26,198 bases of DNA from Baffinella frigidus. Lineage: Eukaryota > Cryptophyceae > Cryptomonadales > Baffinellaceae. Below, piece after piece: positions 1-12,200 of the stretch. The stretch is from contig MU647342.1 in NCBI GenBank assembly GCA_026770585.1, positions 1 to 26,198 on the forward strand. The letters run 5' to 3'. Each line of letters starts with the position of its first letter. Position 1 is the stretch's first letter. The notes below the pieces were generated by a model that saw nothing but the letters and a program-made list of their open reading frames with translations, was not told where the DNA came from and did no database searches. The translations under genes were made by a program, and so were the position numbers.

Positions 1-160
1 CCAAACCCCAAACAACTCCAAACCCCAAACCCCAAACCCCAAACCCCAAACCCCAAACCCCAAACAATCAGAAACAATCCGAAACCCGAAACCTTGAACC
101 CCAAACCCCAAACCCTAACCCCCAACTCTAAACTATAAACCCTCAACCCCAAACCCCAAA
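1..160. repeat. Telomere-like CCCCAAA heptamer array
   Basis: Near-perfect runs of CCCCAAA with degenerate interruptions. Internal, not a chromosome end: unique sequence and exons follow at once. Confidence 0.85.
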
Positions 161-164
161 CCAG

Positions 165-203
165 GACATAGATGCGCTCCGCGCCGCAGTCGGCAAGGTC
201 AAG
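165..203 (+). CDS. NOMO: Intact twin of NOMO exon w1 (alternative exon or dead copy)
   Basis: Same length, phase, acceptor (CAG) and donor (GTACTC) as the exon at 367-405. The peptide differs by one residue (DIDALRAAVGKVK). It could be used instead of, or together with, its twin (a 13-residue insertion), or be a non-used duplicate like the many truncated copies further on. Confidence 0.45.
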
Positions 204-3200
204 GTACTCCTGAGACCCCAAACCCCAAACCCTAAACCGCCGGAGGCTTGTTAGGTCCTCCTCCAGTGGCTTGCCTCGCCTTGAAAGGCCCCCGCTACCG
301 AGCGAGGTGGGGGTTCGTTTAAAACCTTTTGCAGTGGAAGGCACCAGAATCTGGTGCCTTCGACAGGACGTTGATGCGCTCCGCGCCGCAGTCGGAAAGG
401 TCAAGGTACTCCTCAGACCCCAAACCCTAAACCCTGTACCCTAAACCCTAAACCCTAAACCCTAAACCCCAAACCCTAAACCCTAAACCCTAAACCCCAA
501 AGCCTAAACCCTAAAACCTAAACCCTAAACCCTAAACCCTAAACCCCAAAGCCTAAACCCTAAACCCTAAACCCTAAACCCCAAACCCCAAACCCTAACA
601 CTAAACCATCACCCTAGTCCCTTAAACCCCAATCCCTGGACCCTGAACCCTCAACACTAGATCCCCCAGCACGAAATCCCAAACCCTAAACCCAAAACTC
701 TAAACCCTAAACCCCAAACCCTGAACTCAAAACCCTAAACCCTAGACCCCAAACCCTAAACCCTAAACCCTAAACCCCAAACCCTAAACCCTAAACCCCA
801 AACCCTGAACCCCAAACCCTACACCCCATAATTCCCAACACCCTAAACCCCAACTTCCAACCCCCTGAACCCTGAACCCCAAACTCTAGTCCCCCAAACC
901 CCAAACCCTAAACCCTAGTCTCCTAACTCCCAAACCCCAGCCCTAACCTCAAGCACCAACCTAATCTCCATTCAAGTATCAATCAATTGCTTTTGGCAAC
1001 GAAAATTACTGCACGATTTGCTCATAAAAGTAATAGTAAAGCGTTTGTGTAGTAATTTTCGTTGCACCAAAGGCAGTTAATTAATACTGTTGTGGAGATG
1101 AGGTTGGTGGCCACCAAGTGTCTGTGCCTGACCACAGCCCACTTTTGGCCTGACCACGGCCACTTTTGGCCTGACCACAGCACGTTCTAGTACTTTTGGC
1201 CTGACCACGCCCACTTTTGGCCTGACCACCGCACGTGGTCAGGCTAAAAGTGGGCGTGGTCAGGCTACCAGCCAAAACCACCTGCTCCAGATTGACATCA
1301 GACACAGTGATTAATCCGTTCTGGTCCGGGAAACCCTCACCTAATGCCAGAAGCTAACGCCAGTGGACCCCTTAGCCTACGGTAGGAAATTAATTGATAT
1401 TGATAAATTAATTGATTAATTGATATGGAGATCCCTGAGCCCTAGGTAGGAAATTAATTGATACCTTTATGGAGAGTAAACCCCTCAACCGGTGGTGCTG
1501 AAGCAACACCGGTTGTTCGAAGACCTATCCTACGCTGGACCTGAGGGTGGTCAATTGCAAAAGTCAACTCATCAAGAGGCGTGAGTCAACTTTTGGCAGA
1601 ATGTACAGGATCCTGTACATTCTTCCCTTGTGTCAACTTATGATTGCTCCCGGTCACGTCTAAAGTAGCTCAAGCGCCAACCCCTCAACAGGTGGTGCTG
1701 AAGCAAGGGTCGAAGATCGTGCGCGAGACGCTAATGAAACGACGTTTCAAAATCGATTCGTACCAGCGCGTCCTACGTGTGTACCAGGGAAACAGCGTAC
1801 AATTGATTTATAGAATTTACAATTACTTGTGAAGCCCTGTTTGGTACAAGACGTTTCCGCCAACCCCCCAAACCCCGAAATAGGTGGTCCTTAAGCAAGG
1901 GTCGAAGATCGTGCGTGAGACTTTGATGAATGAGGGCGGGGGCTTTGAGATCAAGGTCACGCTCAACCCTCAACCCTCAACCCTGAACCCTGAACTCTAA
2001 AGCCCGCGCCCTGAACCCTAAACCGTAATCCCTGAACCCTAATCCGGGGCTGGGGCTTTGAGATCAAGGTACGGGTGTTATCCGGGGAACCCTATTTTTC
2101 TTTCATTTGATGGCAACGAAAATTACTACACAATTCGTGCTTGTTAGTAATGTTAAAGCATTTGTGTAGTAATTTTTGTTGCCATCCAATGAAAGAAAAA
2201 TAGGTTTCCCCGGATAAGGTTGACACTCTACAGTTTTCGTGTGATCTGGTTGATGAATGAGGGCGGGGGCTTCGAGATCAAGGTCACGCTCAACCCTCAA
2301 CCCTGAACACTACACTCTAAAGCCCGCACCCTGATCCCTAAACCGTAATCCCTGAGCCCTAATCAGGGGCAGGGGCTTTGAGATCAGGGTACGGGTTGGC
2401 TCTCTAATTTTCGTGTGATCTCTACAGCCTGAACCCTAAACCCTAAACCGTAATCCCTGTACCTAATCCCTAAACCCTAAACCCTAAACCCTAAACCCTA
2501 AACCCTAAACCCTAATCCCCACAAGCTCAACCCTAAACCTCTAAACCCTAAACCAGCAACCCCAAACCCTAAACCCTAAACCCTAAACCCTTAACTCTAA
2601 ACCCTAAACCCTGAACCCTGAACCCTGAACCCTACACCCTACACCCTAAACCAGCAAACCCCAAATCCCAAACCCTAAACCTGAAACACCAAACACCAAA
2701 CGCTCAACACCAAACACCAAACACCAAACACCCATCAGGACATTGCGCCGGGCGGGTACACGGTTGTACCGGTTGCCCGGTTTACTACCCAACCGGAGTG
2801 TTTTACCAAGGGAGTGAACCGAAAATAGAAGTGTTTTACTAGCTAGTGAACCGAAAATAGTGGTGTTTTACTAGGAAGCAAACCCCCAACAGGACATCCA
2901 TCGCCTAAAACCCCAAACCCCGAACACCAGACCCCAAATCCCAAGCACCACACCCCCTACAGGACATTGTGCCGGGTACGTTGGGGTTTGGGGTTTGGGG
3001 GAGCGCACCAGCCCGGGAAGACCGGCTGTACAACGTTGTACCGGCTGTACCGGTTGCCCGGTTTACTACTTATCAAACATGTTTCCCGAAATGGTGTCTT
3101 ACTGCTAAATAGGACCATCAAAAGCAGTGTTTTACTGCTGAACATGATCCTAAATAGTAGTGTTTTGTGAACCGAAAATAGTGGTGTTTTACCAGCTAGT

Positions 3201-6200
3201 GAATCGGAAATAGAAGTGTTTTACTAGCTAGTGAACCGAGGATAGAGGTGTTTTACTAGGGAGCGAATTCCATACCCCCAACAGGACATTTTGCCGGGCG
3301 AGTACACGGTTCAGCCGGTCTTCCCGGGCTGGTGCGCTCCCATAATCCCTAAACCCCAAACGCTAAACCCTAAACCCCAAACCCCAAACCCTAAACCCCA
3401 AACCCTAAACCCCAACCCCAAACCCTAAACCCTAAACCCCAGACCATCCTAAACCCTAGCCCTAAACCCTAAACCCTAAACCCTAAACCCTAAACCCTAA
3501 ACCCTAAACCCTAACGCCTAAAACCAAACAAATTTAAAGCTGAAACCAAACTAATTTAACCCTAACCCTAACCCCTGAATCCTGAACCCTAAACCCTCGC
3601 CCCGAAACTCTGAATCTTAAACACCCCTCCCCTCAACCCTCATCCCTAAACCGTAAACCCTAAACCCTAAACCCCAAACCCCAAACCCCAAACCCTAACC
3701 CCTAAACCCTAAACCCCAAACCCCCTACACCCCTAGGTGCTGGGGGGAGGGAGACAAGGGTCGGAAGGTGGTCCGTGAAAATCACTCCCTCCCTCTCAAC
3801 CCGAAACCCGAACCCAGACTCTAAACCCTAATCCCCCCCCTAGGTGCTGGGGGGAGGGAGACAAGGGTCGGAAGGTCGTTCGTAAAGATCACTTACACAC
3901 TCTCAACCCGAAACCCGAACCCAGACTCCAAACCCTAACCCCCCTCCTAGGTGTTGGGGGGGGGGAGACAAGGGTCGGAAGGTCGTCTGTGAAAATCACT
4001 CTCTCCCTCTCAACCCGAAACCCGAACCCAGACTCTAAACCCTAACCCCCCCCCTAGGTGTTGGGGGGAGGGAGACAAGGGTCGGAAGGTCGTTCTCAAA
4101 GATCACTTACACACTCTCAACCCTCAACCCGAACCCAGACTCCAAACCCTAACCCCCCCCCTAGGTGTTGGGGGGAGGGAGACAAGGGTCGGAAGGTGGT
4201 CAAGATTGGGCAGGAGGCAGCTTCCGGGATGATGTTCATCGCTCTTGGGTCCCGAAACACGAAACACGAAACACGAAACACGAAACACGAAACCCGAAAC
4301 ACCTGAACCCGAAACACCTGAACCCGAAACCCGAAACACGAAACACGAAACACCTGAACACGAACCCCGAAACACGAAACCCGAAACACGAAACCCGAAA
4401 CACGAAACACCTGAACCCGAAACCCGAAACCCGAACCCCCTGAACCCAAAACCCTCGAAACCCGAAACCCGAAACCCTAAACATTCTAAACCTTGCACCC
4501 GAAACCGTCGAAGCCCTCTAAACCATGAACCCTCGAAACCCCAAATCCTGAAACCTAAACCCCAAACCCTAGACCCTTAACCCCAAACCCCAAACCTGAA
4601 ACCCCAAACCCCAAACCCCAATCCCTAAACCCTAAACCCTAAACCCTAAACCCTAAACCCTAAACCCTAAACCATACACCCTAAACCCTAACCCCTAACC
4701 CAGACAATCCCCCCAAAAACTCACCGATATCCCTATATTTGAAAAACGAAACCCGAGACCCTGCAGCCTAAACCCTAAACCCCGAAAACAGGCATGAGGT
4801 GGAGGCGTACTCGGACCGCGACGCGGATCTTACGCTCAAGAACACCACGGGACCCTTCACGCAGGTCCGTGTACACCCTCACACCCCACCACGCCAGAGG
4901 GCTCGGGGGAAACCGACGACTTATCCACGCCAGATCTGGCGTCGTTGACTTGAGTATTGAGGGGATTCCCCCTGAAAGGTGACAACGGTGGATGTTTCGA
5001 GCCCTCTGGCGTGGCTGCGCGGTTGCAGAGAGGGGAGGGCGCGGGGAGCAGAGAGAGAGGAGGGAAGAGGACAGTGAGAGAGAGGGGGAAAGAGCCCTGC
5101 GCTCTGAGCCCCGCGCCCACGCCAGAGGGCTCAAGGAATTTGGTTAGCCCTGAGACCAATACTGTATGCCCACTGCCGTGTTCCGTAATGACGCGGAGCT
5201 TACGCTCGAGAACACTTTGGGGTTTTAGGGTTTGATTATGGGTCTAGGGGTTTAGGGTTTGGTCAGGGGTTTAGGGGTTTAGAGTTTGATTAGGGGTTGA
5301 GGGGTTCAGGGGTTTGAGGTGGAGGCGTACTCGGACCGAGATGCGGAGCTTACGCTCTAAAACACCACCGGTCCCTTCAACCAGGTTCGTGTACACAATC
5401 CCTAAACCCTAAACCCTAAACCTTCAACCCTAAACCCTGCATACCGTATGCTATGGGGTTTAGGCATTTGGGTTTAGAGGTTTAGGGGTTCAGGGTTTGA
5501 GATGGAGGAGTATTCGGACCGCTCGCGTTCAAAAACACCTACAAGCAAGTCCTTCTTGAACCCCTACAGGGGTACCTCGCTCATAAGAAAGCACCACCCC
5601 CCCTAGGACCACCGTAGGGCCCTAGGCATAGCCCTACTGTAGGGTCCTAGGGGGGTGCCGTTTCTTATGAGCGAGGTACCCCTGTAACCGTACCCTAAGC
5701 CTACACCATAAACCCCAGACCCGAACCCACACCACCAGGCCATATCGCTCTCGAAGGGTCTGCAGATAACCTAAACCCTAAACCCTAAACCCTAAACCCT
5801 AACCCCTAACCCCTAAACCCGAAACCCGAAACCCGAAACCCTCTGCATTAAGAAGCAGACCCTATACCCTAAACGCTGAGCCCTATACCCTATACCCTAA
5901 ACCCTAAACCCTAAACCCTAAACCCTGAACCCTAAACCCCAAGTCCCAAAGCCAACAGCAACACAATACCCTAATCAGTACACCCTAGACCCTAAACAGC
6001 AAACCCTTAACTTCAAACGTGAAATCCTAATCCTGAAACCCGAACCCCGAAACCCGAAACCCGAAACCCTACCCCCCTGGTTTATCTCGCTGTCGAAAGG
6101 AGAAACTAAACCACACACCCGACACCCTATGTCATCTCGCTATCGAAGGGCACGCGCTTGAGCCGTTTATCCTTCAGCCTCATAACCTCCTCAACCCTGA

Positions 6201-9200
6201 ACCATGAACCCTAAACCCTACCTTACCCCACCAGGTCATCTCGCTGTCGGAAAGGCACGTGCCACTGTATGCGGAGAGCAGGGTTGGGGAGGTTAAGAGG
6301 CTGAAGGATAAACGGCTCAAGCGCGTGCCCTTCGACAGAGAGATGACCCAGGGTTTCGGGTGTGTGGTTTAGTTTCTCCCTTCGACAGCGAGATAAACCA
6401 GGGGCTGTTTTCCACTCCCAGCGTTCACGGATGTGTATACGGATTTATCTCAGAAAACGAGTTCTAAAACTCGTTTTCTGAAGTCAATTCCCCTACAAAT
6501 TTGTCAAGTTATGCGGAGAGTAAAGAATAAGTTGACGAATTCGTAGGGGAATTGACTTAAGAAAACGAGTTTTAGAACTCGTTTTCTGAGATACGGATGT
6601 TAGAGGTACACGGATGTGTACCACCCTACCCCCCGAACCTTAAACTCCAGGTGATCTCGGTGTCGAAGGGCAAACCCTCTGCGTCAAGAAGCCGGGCAAC
6701 CAAGCTAACAGAAACATAATACCCGAGTCAGTATACGCTAAACCCTAAACATCCAACCCCCTGAACCTTGAACATCCAACCCCCTGAACCATGTAAACCC
6801 CGAACCCCAAAACCCGAACCCCGAGACCCTTATCCCGTACGGGTTAATTCTCGAAGGTTACCTCTTGAAAAGAGAACCAACCCCCAAACCCTGACAGGTG
6901 ATCTCGCTGTCAAAGGGCACGCACTGGAGCCGTTTGTCCTTCAGCCTCATAACCTCTTAAACCCTGAACCCTGAACCCTGAACCCTGAACCCTGAACCTT
7001 GAACCTTGAACCCTGAACCCTGAACCCTACCTTACCCTGACAGGTGATCTCGGTGTCGAAGGGCATACAAACCCTCTGCGTCAAGAAGCAGGGCAACCAA
7101 GCTAACAAACAAAAAAACTAACCAGTATACTCTAAACCGTAAACATCTTACCCCCTGAACCATGAACGTAAGACCCGAACCCCGCAACCCTAACTCCGAA
7201 AACCCTGACAGGTGATCTCGGTGTCGAAGGGCACGCAAACGCTGTGCGTCAAGAAGCAGGGCAACTTCCAAATCATCGCCACCCAGTGCTCCCAGGTACC
7301 ACACAGTGGGCTACGGACCTTTCATCACAAGTCAACTTAACCTGTAGGCACTCAACTTTCAGGATTTCCAATGCAAATTTGGTCACGTTACCGCTAAATC
7401 TAGGGGCACCGAAACCCTCGTAGCCCACCGTCAGGCCACTCAGAAAGACCACAGGGAACGCGGGATTCTAAATGCAGGGCAACTTCCAAATCATCGCCAC
7501 TCAGTGCTCCCAGGTCTACCTACACCCCAAACCCCAAAACCCAAAACACAAACCCCAAACCCCAAACCCCAAACCCCAAACCCCAAACCCCAAAACCCAA
7601 AACACAAACCCCAAACCCCAAACCCCAAACCCCAAACCCCAAACCCCAAAACCCAAAACCCAAAACCGAAACCCAAAACCCAAAACCCAAAACCCAAAAC
7701 CCAAAACCCTCAAAACCGAAACCCAAAACCAGTACCAGATCAGTGCCACCAGGTTTATGGTCATGGGCCTACAGAAAGCGTCTGTACCTACAGACGCTTT
7801 CACCTGTACCCTGGCACCACGCCGAGCCGTTCTGCTATCGGGAAATATGTGACCTCATATTCGAAGATTTGCTCATGCTGTGAGGGTTGGTGGAGAGCTG
7901 GGATTGCATGCCCGGGACAGACCTCTGTCCCGCACTGTCTAGCTCTGTCTCGATCTATTCGAGCCCACCAATTTCATCTCGGAACATACCAGAATCTGTC
8001 CACATAAAACGGCGTAAAATAACATCACCGTATGCCTAAATAGCATATACACCCTTATCTTCGGCGTCGAAAGCCTAAAATAGCGGGACAGAATCTGTCT
8101 TGTTCCGAAATTAAATTCCCTCGTGGCTAACGGCTCCAATCCCCTCGTGATCTAACGGCTCCAATTCCCTCGTGATCTAACGGCTCCAATTCTCGGCAAA
8201 CAGGTTGCGAAAATCTCCAATCCCCGATGAAAACGGCTCAAACGGCACGTTGCAGCCGTTTCGCTAACGGCTCCAAGTCCTCAACGGCTCCAATTCCCTC
8301 GTGATCTAACGGCTCCAATTCCCGGTAAACAGGTTGCGGTCCCGCACCTCACGATTCCGACCTCCGGGCGCGTCGACCTTTCCCCGGTACTTCCCTCGCA
8401 GTCTATTTGGACCCACCATTTTGGTTGGCGCGGGTCCTTTTTCGCTCCAAAGTTGACGGATTTGTACCGCATACCCGGGATGTCAACTTATGAAAAGTCA
8501 GCCACCGGACGTGTCGACCTCTCCCTGGTACTTCCCTCGCGGTCTTTTTGGGCCCACCATTTTGGTTGGCGCGGGTCCTTTTTCGCTCCAAAGTTGACGG
8601 ATTTGTACCACGAACCGGAGATGTTGACTTATGAATAGTCAGCCACCGAACGCGTCGGCCTCTCCCCGGTTCAACCACTTAGTGGCTTTGAAGGAGATTG
8701 CGACCGAAAATCCGGTCGAATTTCGGTTAATTTAGGGTCTCCCCACGAACTTTGCGGTCCGTCGAGACCCTAAGTCCTAACACCCAAACCCCGAACCCTA
8801 AACGCAAACCCCTGAACCCTAACCCCCGAACACTAAACCCCAAACCCCAAATCCGAAACCCTAAGCCCCACACCTCAAACGCTAAGCACCAAACCCTAAA
8901 CAGAGTCGGTTTGCGTTGGTAGCGGCCCTGGTCTGCAGATGCTCCCAGCGAGACTATTCACAAGTTGGCATGCTGGGTCCGCGGTACAAATCCGTCAACT
9001 TTCGCGCGGGAAAGTGCCTGGTCTCACCAAGATAGTGAGACCAAATGGACTGAGACAAATCAAATCAAATTAGATCTCTGCGCGCGTGCGCGGAGCCAAC
9101 CCCTAAGCACCAAACCCGAAAGTAGAGCCCGTTCGCCTTCCCAGCGGCGGTCCAGACAGCGAAGGAAACCCCTAGTCTACATTCGTAACAATGAAACAAC

Positions 9201-12200
9201 GGTATAAGCTGACGGTTTAGTACCAGAACCGTCAACTTTTGGGATTTTTTTAAGCCCCAAGCCCTTCTAAACCAGAAACCCGAAAGCAGAGCCGGTTCGC
9301 CTTCGTGGCTGCTGTGGAGAGTGCGCAGGAAATCCCGAGCCTGCATATGCTTCTAGCGAGACTATTCATAAGTTGACATGCTGGATCCGCTGTACAAATC
9401 CGTCAACTGAAAGAGCCAGGTCTCACCAAAATGGTGAGACCAAATAGACAAATCAAATCGAATTAAAGAGACAGATCAAATCAAACTAAATCTCTGCGCG
9501 CGCGCGCAGAGTCGGTTCGCCTTCGTGGCTGCTGTGGAGAGCGCGCAGGAAATCCAACGGTATAAGTTGACGGTTCAGTACCAGAACCGTCAACTTTTGG
9601 GGGGGGGGTTAAGCCCCAAGCCCTTGTCACTCCGAAACCCCAAAGCAGAGTCGGTTTGCGTTCGTGGCTGCTGTGGAGTCTGCGCAGGAAATCCCGGGCC
9701 TACAGATGCACTTCAGTGCTACCCGCGGTATGAACCCCAAACCCCAAACCTTCCGGAGGGTGATGAACCCCGCTGAAATAAAGCCCTCCGCGATGAAAGC
9801 ACACGCAAGGCAGTCACCTCGGACAGTTGGCTTCGGCGTCCGCGTGACCGGTCACGCGGGCGTTCACGCACAGGAAATCCCGGGCCTACAGATGCACTTC
9901 AGTTCTACCCGCGGTGTGAACCCAAACCCTAAAACCTAAACACTAAAACCTAAACCCTAAAACCTAAACCCTAAAACCTAAACACTAAAACCTAAACCCT
10001 GAAACCTGAACCCTGAAACCCCTGAACCCTACACCCACACCCCAAAACGTACACCCAAAATCTAAACCTACCCCCTAGAACCGAACCCTGCACCCAAAAT
10101 TCTATACCCCAAACCCGAAACGAGACTGGCGAGGATGTCCCGGGCCGGGATGAAGAGAGAGAGAGGGAGGGAGGGCGAGAGAGAGGGAGGGCGAGAGAGA
10201 GGAGAGGGAGAGAGACAGATGCATTTCAGCTACACTCGCGGTTTGAACGCTACACCCCGACCCTGAATCTCAACCCAGCCCATGAAACCCCTGAACCTTA
10301 CACCTTCGCCCCAACCCCTAAACTCTTCAGCTACGCCCCAACACCCTGAACCGTAAACCCCAAACCCCAAACCCCAAACCCCAAACCCTAAACCCAAAAC
10401 AATATACGCTAATCCCTAAGCCCTAAGCCCTAAACCCTAAGCCCTAAGCCCTAAACCCTAAACCCTAAACACGAAAACAGGGGGTGAGAAGAGGGACGTG
10501 ACAGTCGCGATGACGCGCGGCACGGGCGCTGCCCGCACGCGGTACGTGACATATATCGGACGTGATACGGACGAGATAAGTATCGTGTGCGTGAACAGCA
10601 CCTTTTTGCGGCCTGAAAAGGCGTCTTGTGGCCTCGAACCCACGACGGGCCCCGCCGGCAGGCTGGCTGAAGGGGGGTTGGGGTGGGGGGAGGGGGAGAG
10701 GGAGGGGGAGAGGGAGGAGAGAGAGGAGAGAGAGGAGAGAGAGAGAGAGAGGGAGGGAGGGCGAGAGAGAGGGAGGGCGAGAGAGAGGAGAGGGAGAGAG
10801 AGAGAGAGAGGACAGGACAGCCCCACAGAGGGTGGCGAACGGTGATACAGCAGGGGGGGAGAAGAGGGACGTGACAGTCGCGATGACGCGCGGCACGGGC
10901 GCTGCCCGCACGCGGTACGTGATATCTTCTAGCAGGTCAAAATAAGTAAGTCATAAATGGAGGTTCGTGGTATTCTGCCGAATTTCGCCCCTAAATTTCG
11001 TCCGTTTTCAAATCTGAAAGCGCAGATCCTCGAGATTTGGCTAGAGTCAGGATCCGACTCCCGAGGATTTGGTGTCCGACTTATTTCCAAGTATTTGGTA
11101 ACCGACTTTTTTCGCCAGGCGGCACGGGCGCCGCCCGCACGCGGTACGTGATATATCTCGGATGTGATACGGACGTGATACGGACGAAATTAGGATCGTG
11201 TCCCTGAAACGTCGCCTTTTCGCGTCGCTTTGCATGTGAAAAGACGCGAAAGCGCGCGTTTTCGTGAGAGAGGGAAGAGAAGAGGGACGTGACGGTCGCG
11301 TTTTCAGGGACCAGACTCGGACGTGCCTAGGGTCGCGACCAGTGTCGTGTCCCTGAAAGGGTGCGGTTTCGTCCCTGAAAACGCGCGTTTTCAGGTACAC
11401 GGCGATCCTGTGGGTGGGCGAGGATGAGGAGGTGGTTGCGTCCCCGCCAAGCGACGGACGTGATAGGGACGTGACAGGGACGTGACAGGGTCCTGACAGG
11501 CATTGTATCCCTGAAACGACGTGTTTTCAACCGCCGCGTGTGTGTTCGACACACGCCGTGTGTTTACTAGGGTTATATTAGCGTTGTATGGCCGTTTATT
11601 ATCGTTATATAACCCCGGAAACGCGCGTTTTCAGGTACACGGCGGTCCTGTGGGTGGGCGAAGATGAGGAGGTGGTCGCGTCCCCGCGAAGTAACCCCCA
11701 AACCCCAAAACCCTAAACCCCCCTAAACCCTAAACCCCACACCCTAAACCCCCCTAAACCCAAAACCCTAAACTCTAAACCCCCCTAAACCCTAAACCCT
11801 AAACCCTAAACCCCCCTAAACCCTAAACCCTAAACCCTAAACCCAAACCCCAAAGCATGAACCCGAAAACCGAAACCCCAAACCCCAAACCCCAAGCCCC
11901 AAACCCCAAACCCCAAACCCCAAACCCCAAACCCCAAACCCCAAACCCCAAACCCCAAACCCCAAACCCCAAACCAGGCGACGCGATGGAGAACCTCTTC
12001 ACGCCCGAGACCGAATCTCGCAAGGTGCGAGATCCTGTCTCGTCCTCATCTCGTCCCATTTTACTACGGAAAAGGCGTTTTCAGAACACTGTCGTTTCCG
12101 ATTATTATACTATATTATGTATTACTATTATATATATTACAACTGAGGTGGGTGGAGAACCTCTTCACGCCCGAGACCGAATCTCGCAAGGTGTCGTGTC

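Larger units (their letters stand above)
5739..7075 (+). pseudogene. Series of start-copies of exon w6
   Basis: The exon start (GTCATCTCGCTGTCGAAGGG and variants) recurs near 5739, 6079, 6132, 6237, 6653, 6898 and 7043, most preceded by CAG, each running a different length into the exon. The copies at 6653 and 7043 continue to CTCTGCGTCAAGAAGC.GGGCAACC and then leave the exon. A fragment CTCTGCATTAAGAAGCAG is at about 5843. Copies at 6132 and 6898 share the same non-exon tail (GAGCCGTTTRTCCTTCAGCC). Confidence 0.8.

Noticed and set aside
1-960. Possible chromosome end (telomere)
   Set aside because: Heptamers are degenerate, mixed with exon w1 and recur in nearly all introns; not a terminal array.
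4117-4580. Long overlapping open frames on both strands (FRVSGFGF..., KHETRNT...)
   Set aside because: Heptamer repeats lacking stops in several frames; low-complexity translation, no splice or domain support.
7472-8007. Open frames rich in NPKPQTP and GFGVWGLGF
   Set aside because: Translation of CCCCAAA/CCCAAAA arrays; only the first codons belong to a w6 end-copy.
10250-10478. Search for an additional exon between w7 and w8
   Set aside because: w7 and w8 join directly in NOMO (ATRGGEKRDVTV); the stretch is heptamer filler.
10458-10945. Ser/Leu- or Arg/Glu-rich frames of 90-150 residues
   Set aside because: Purine-tract artefacts around the two w8 copies, present in all frames.
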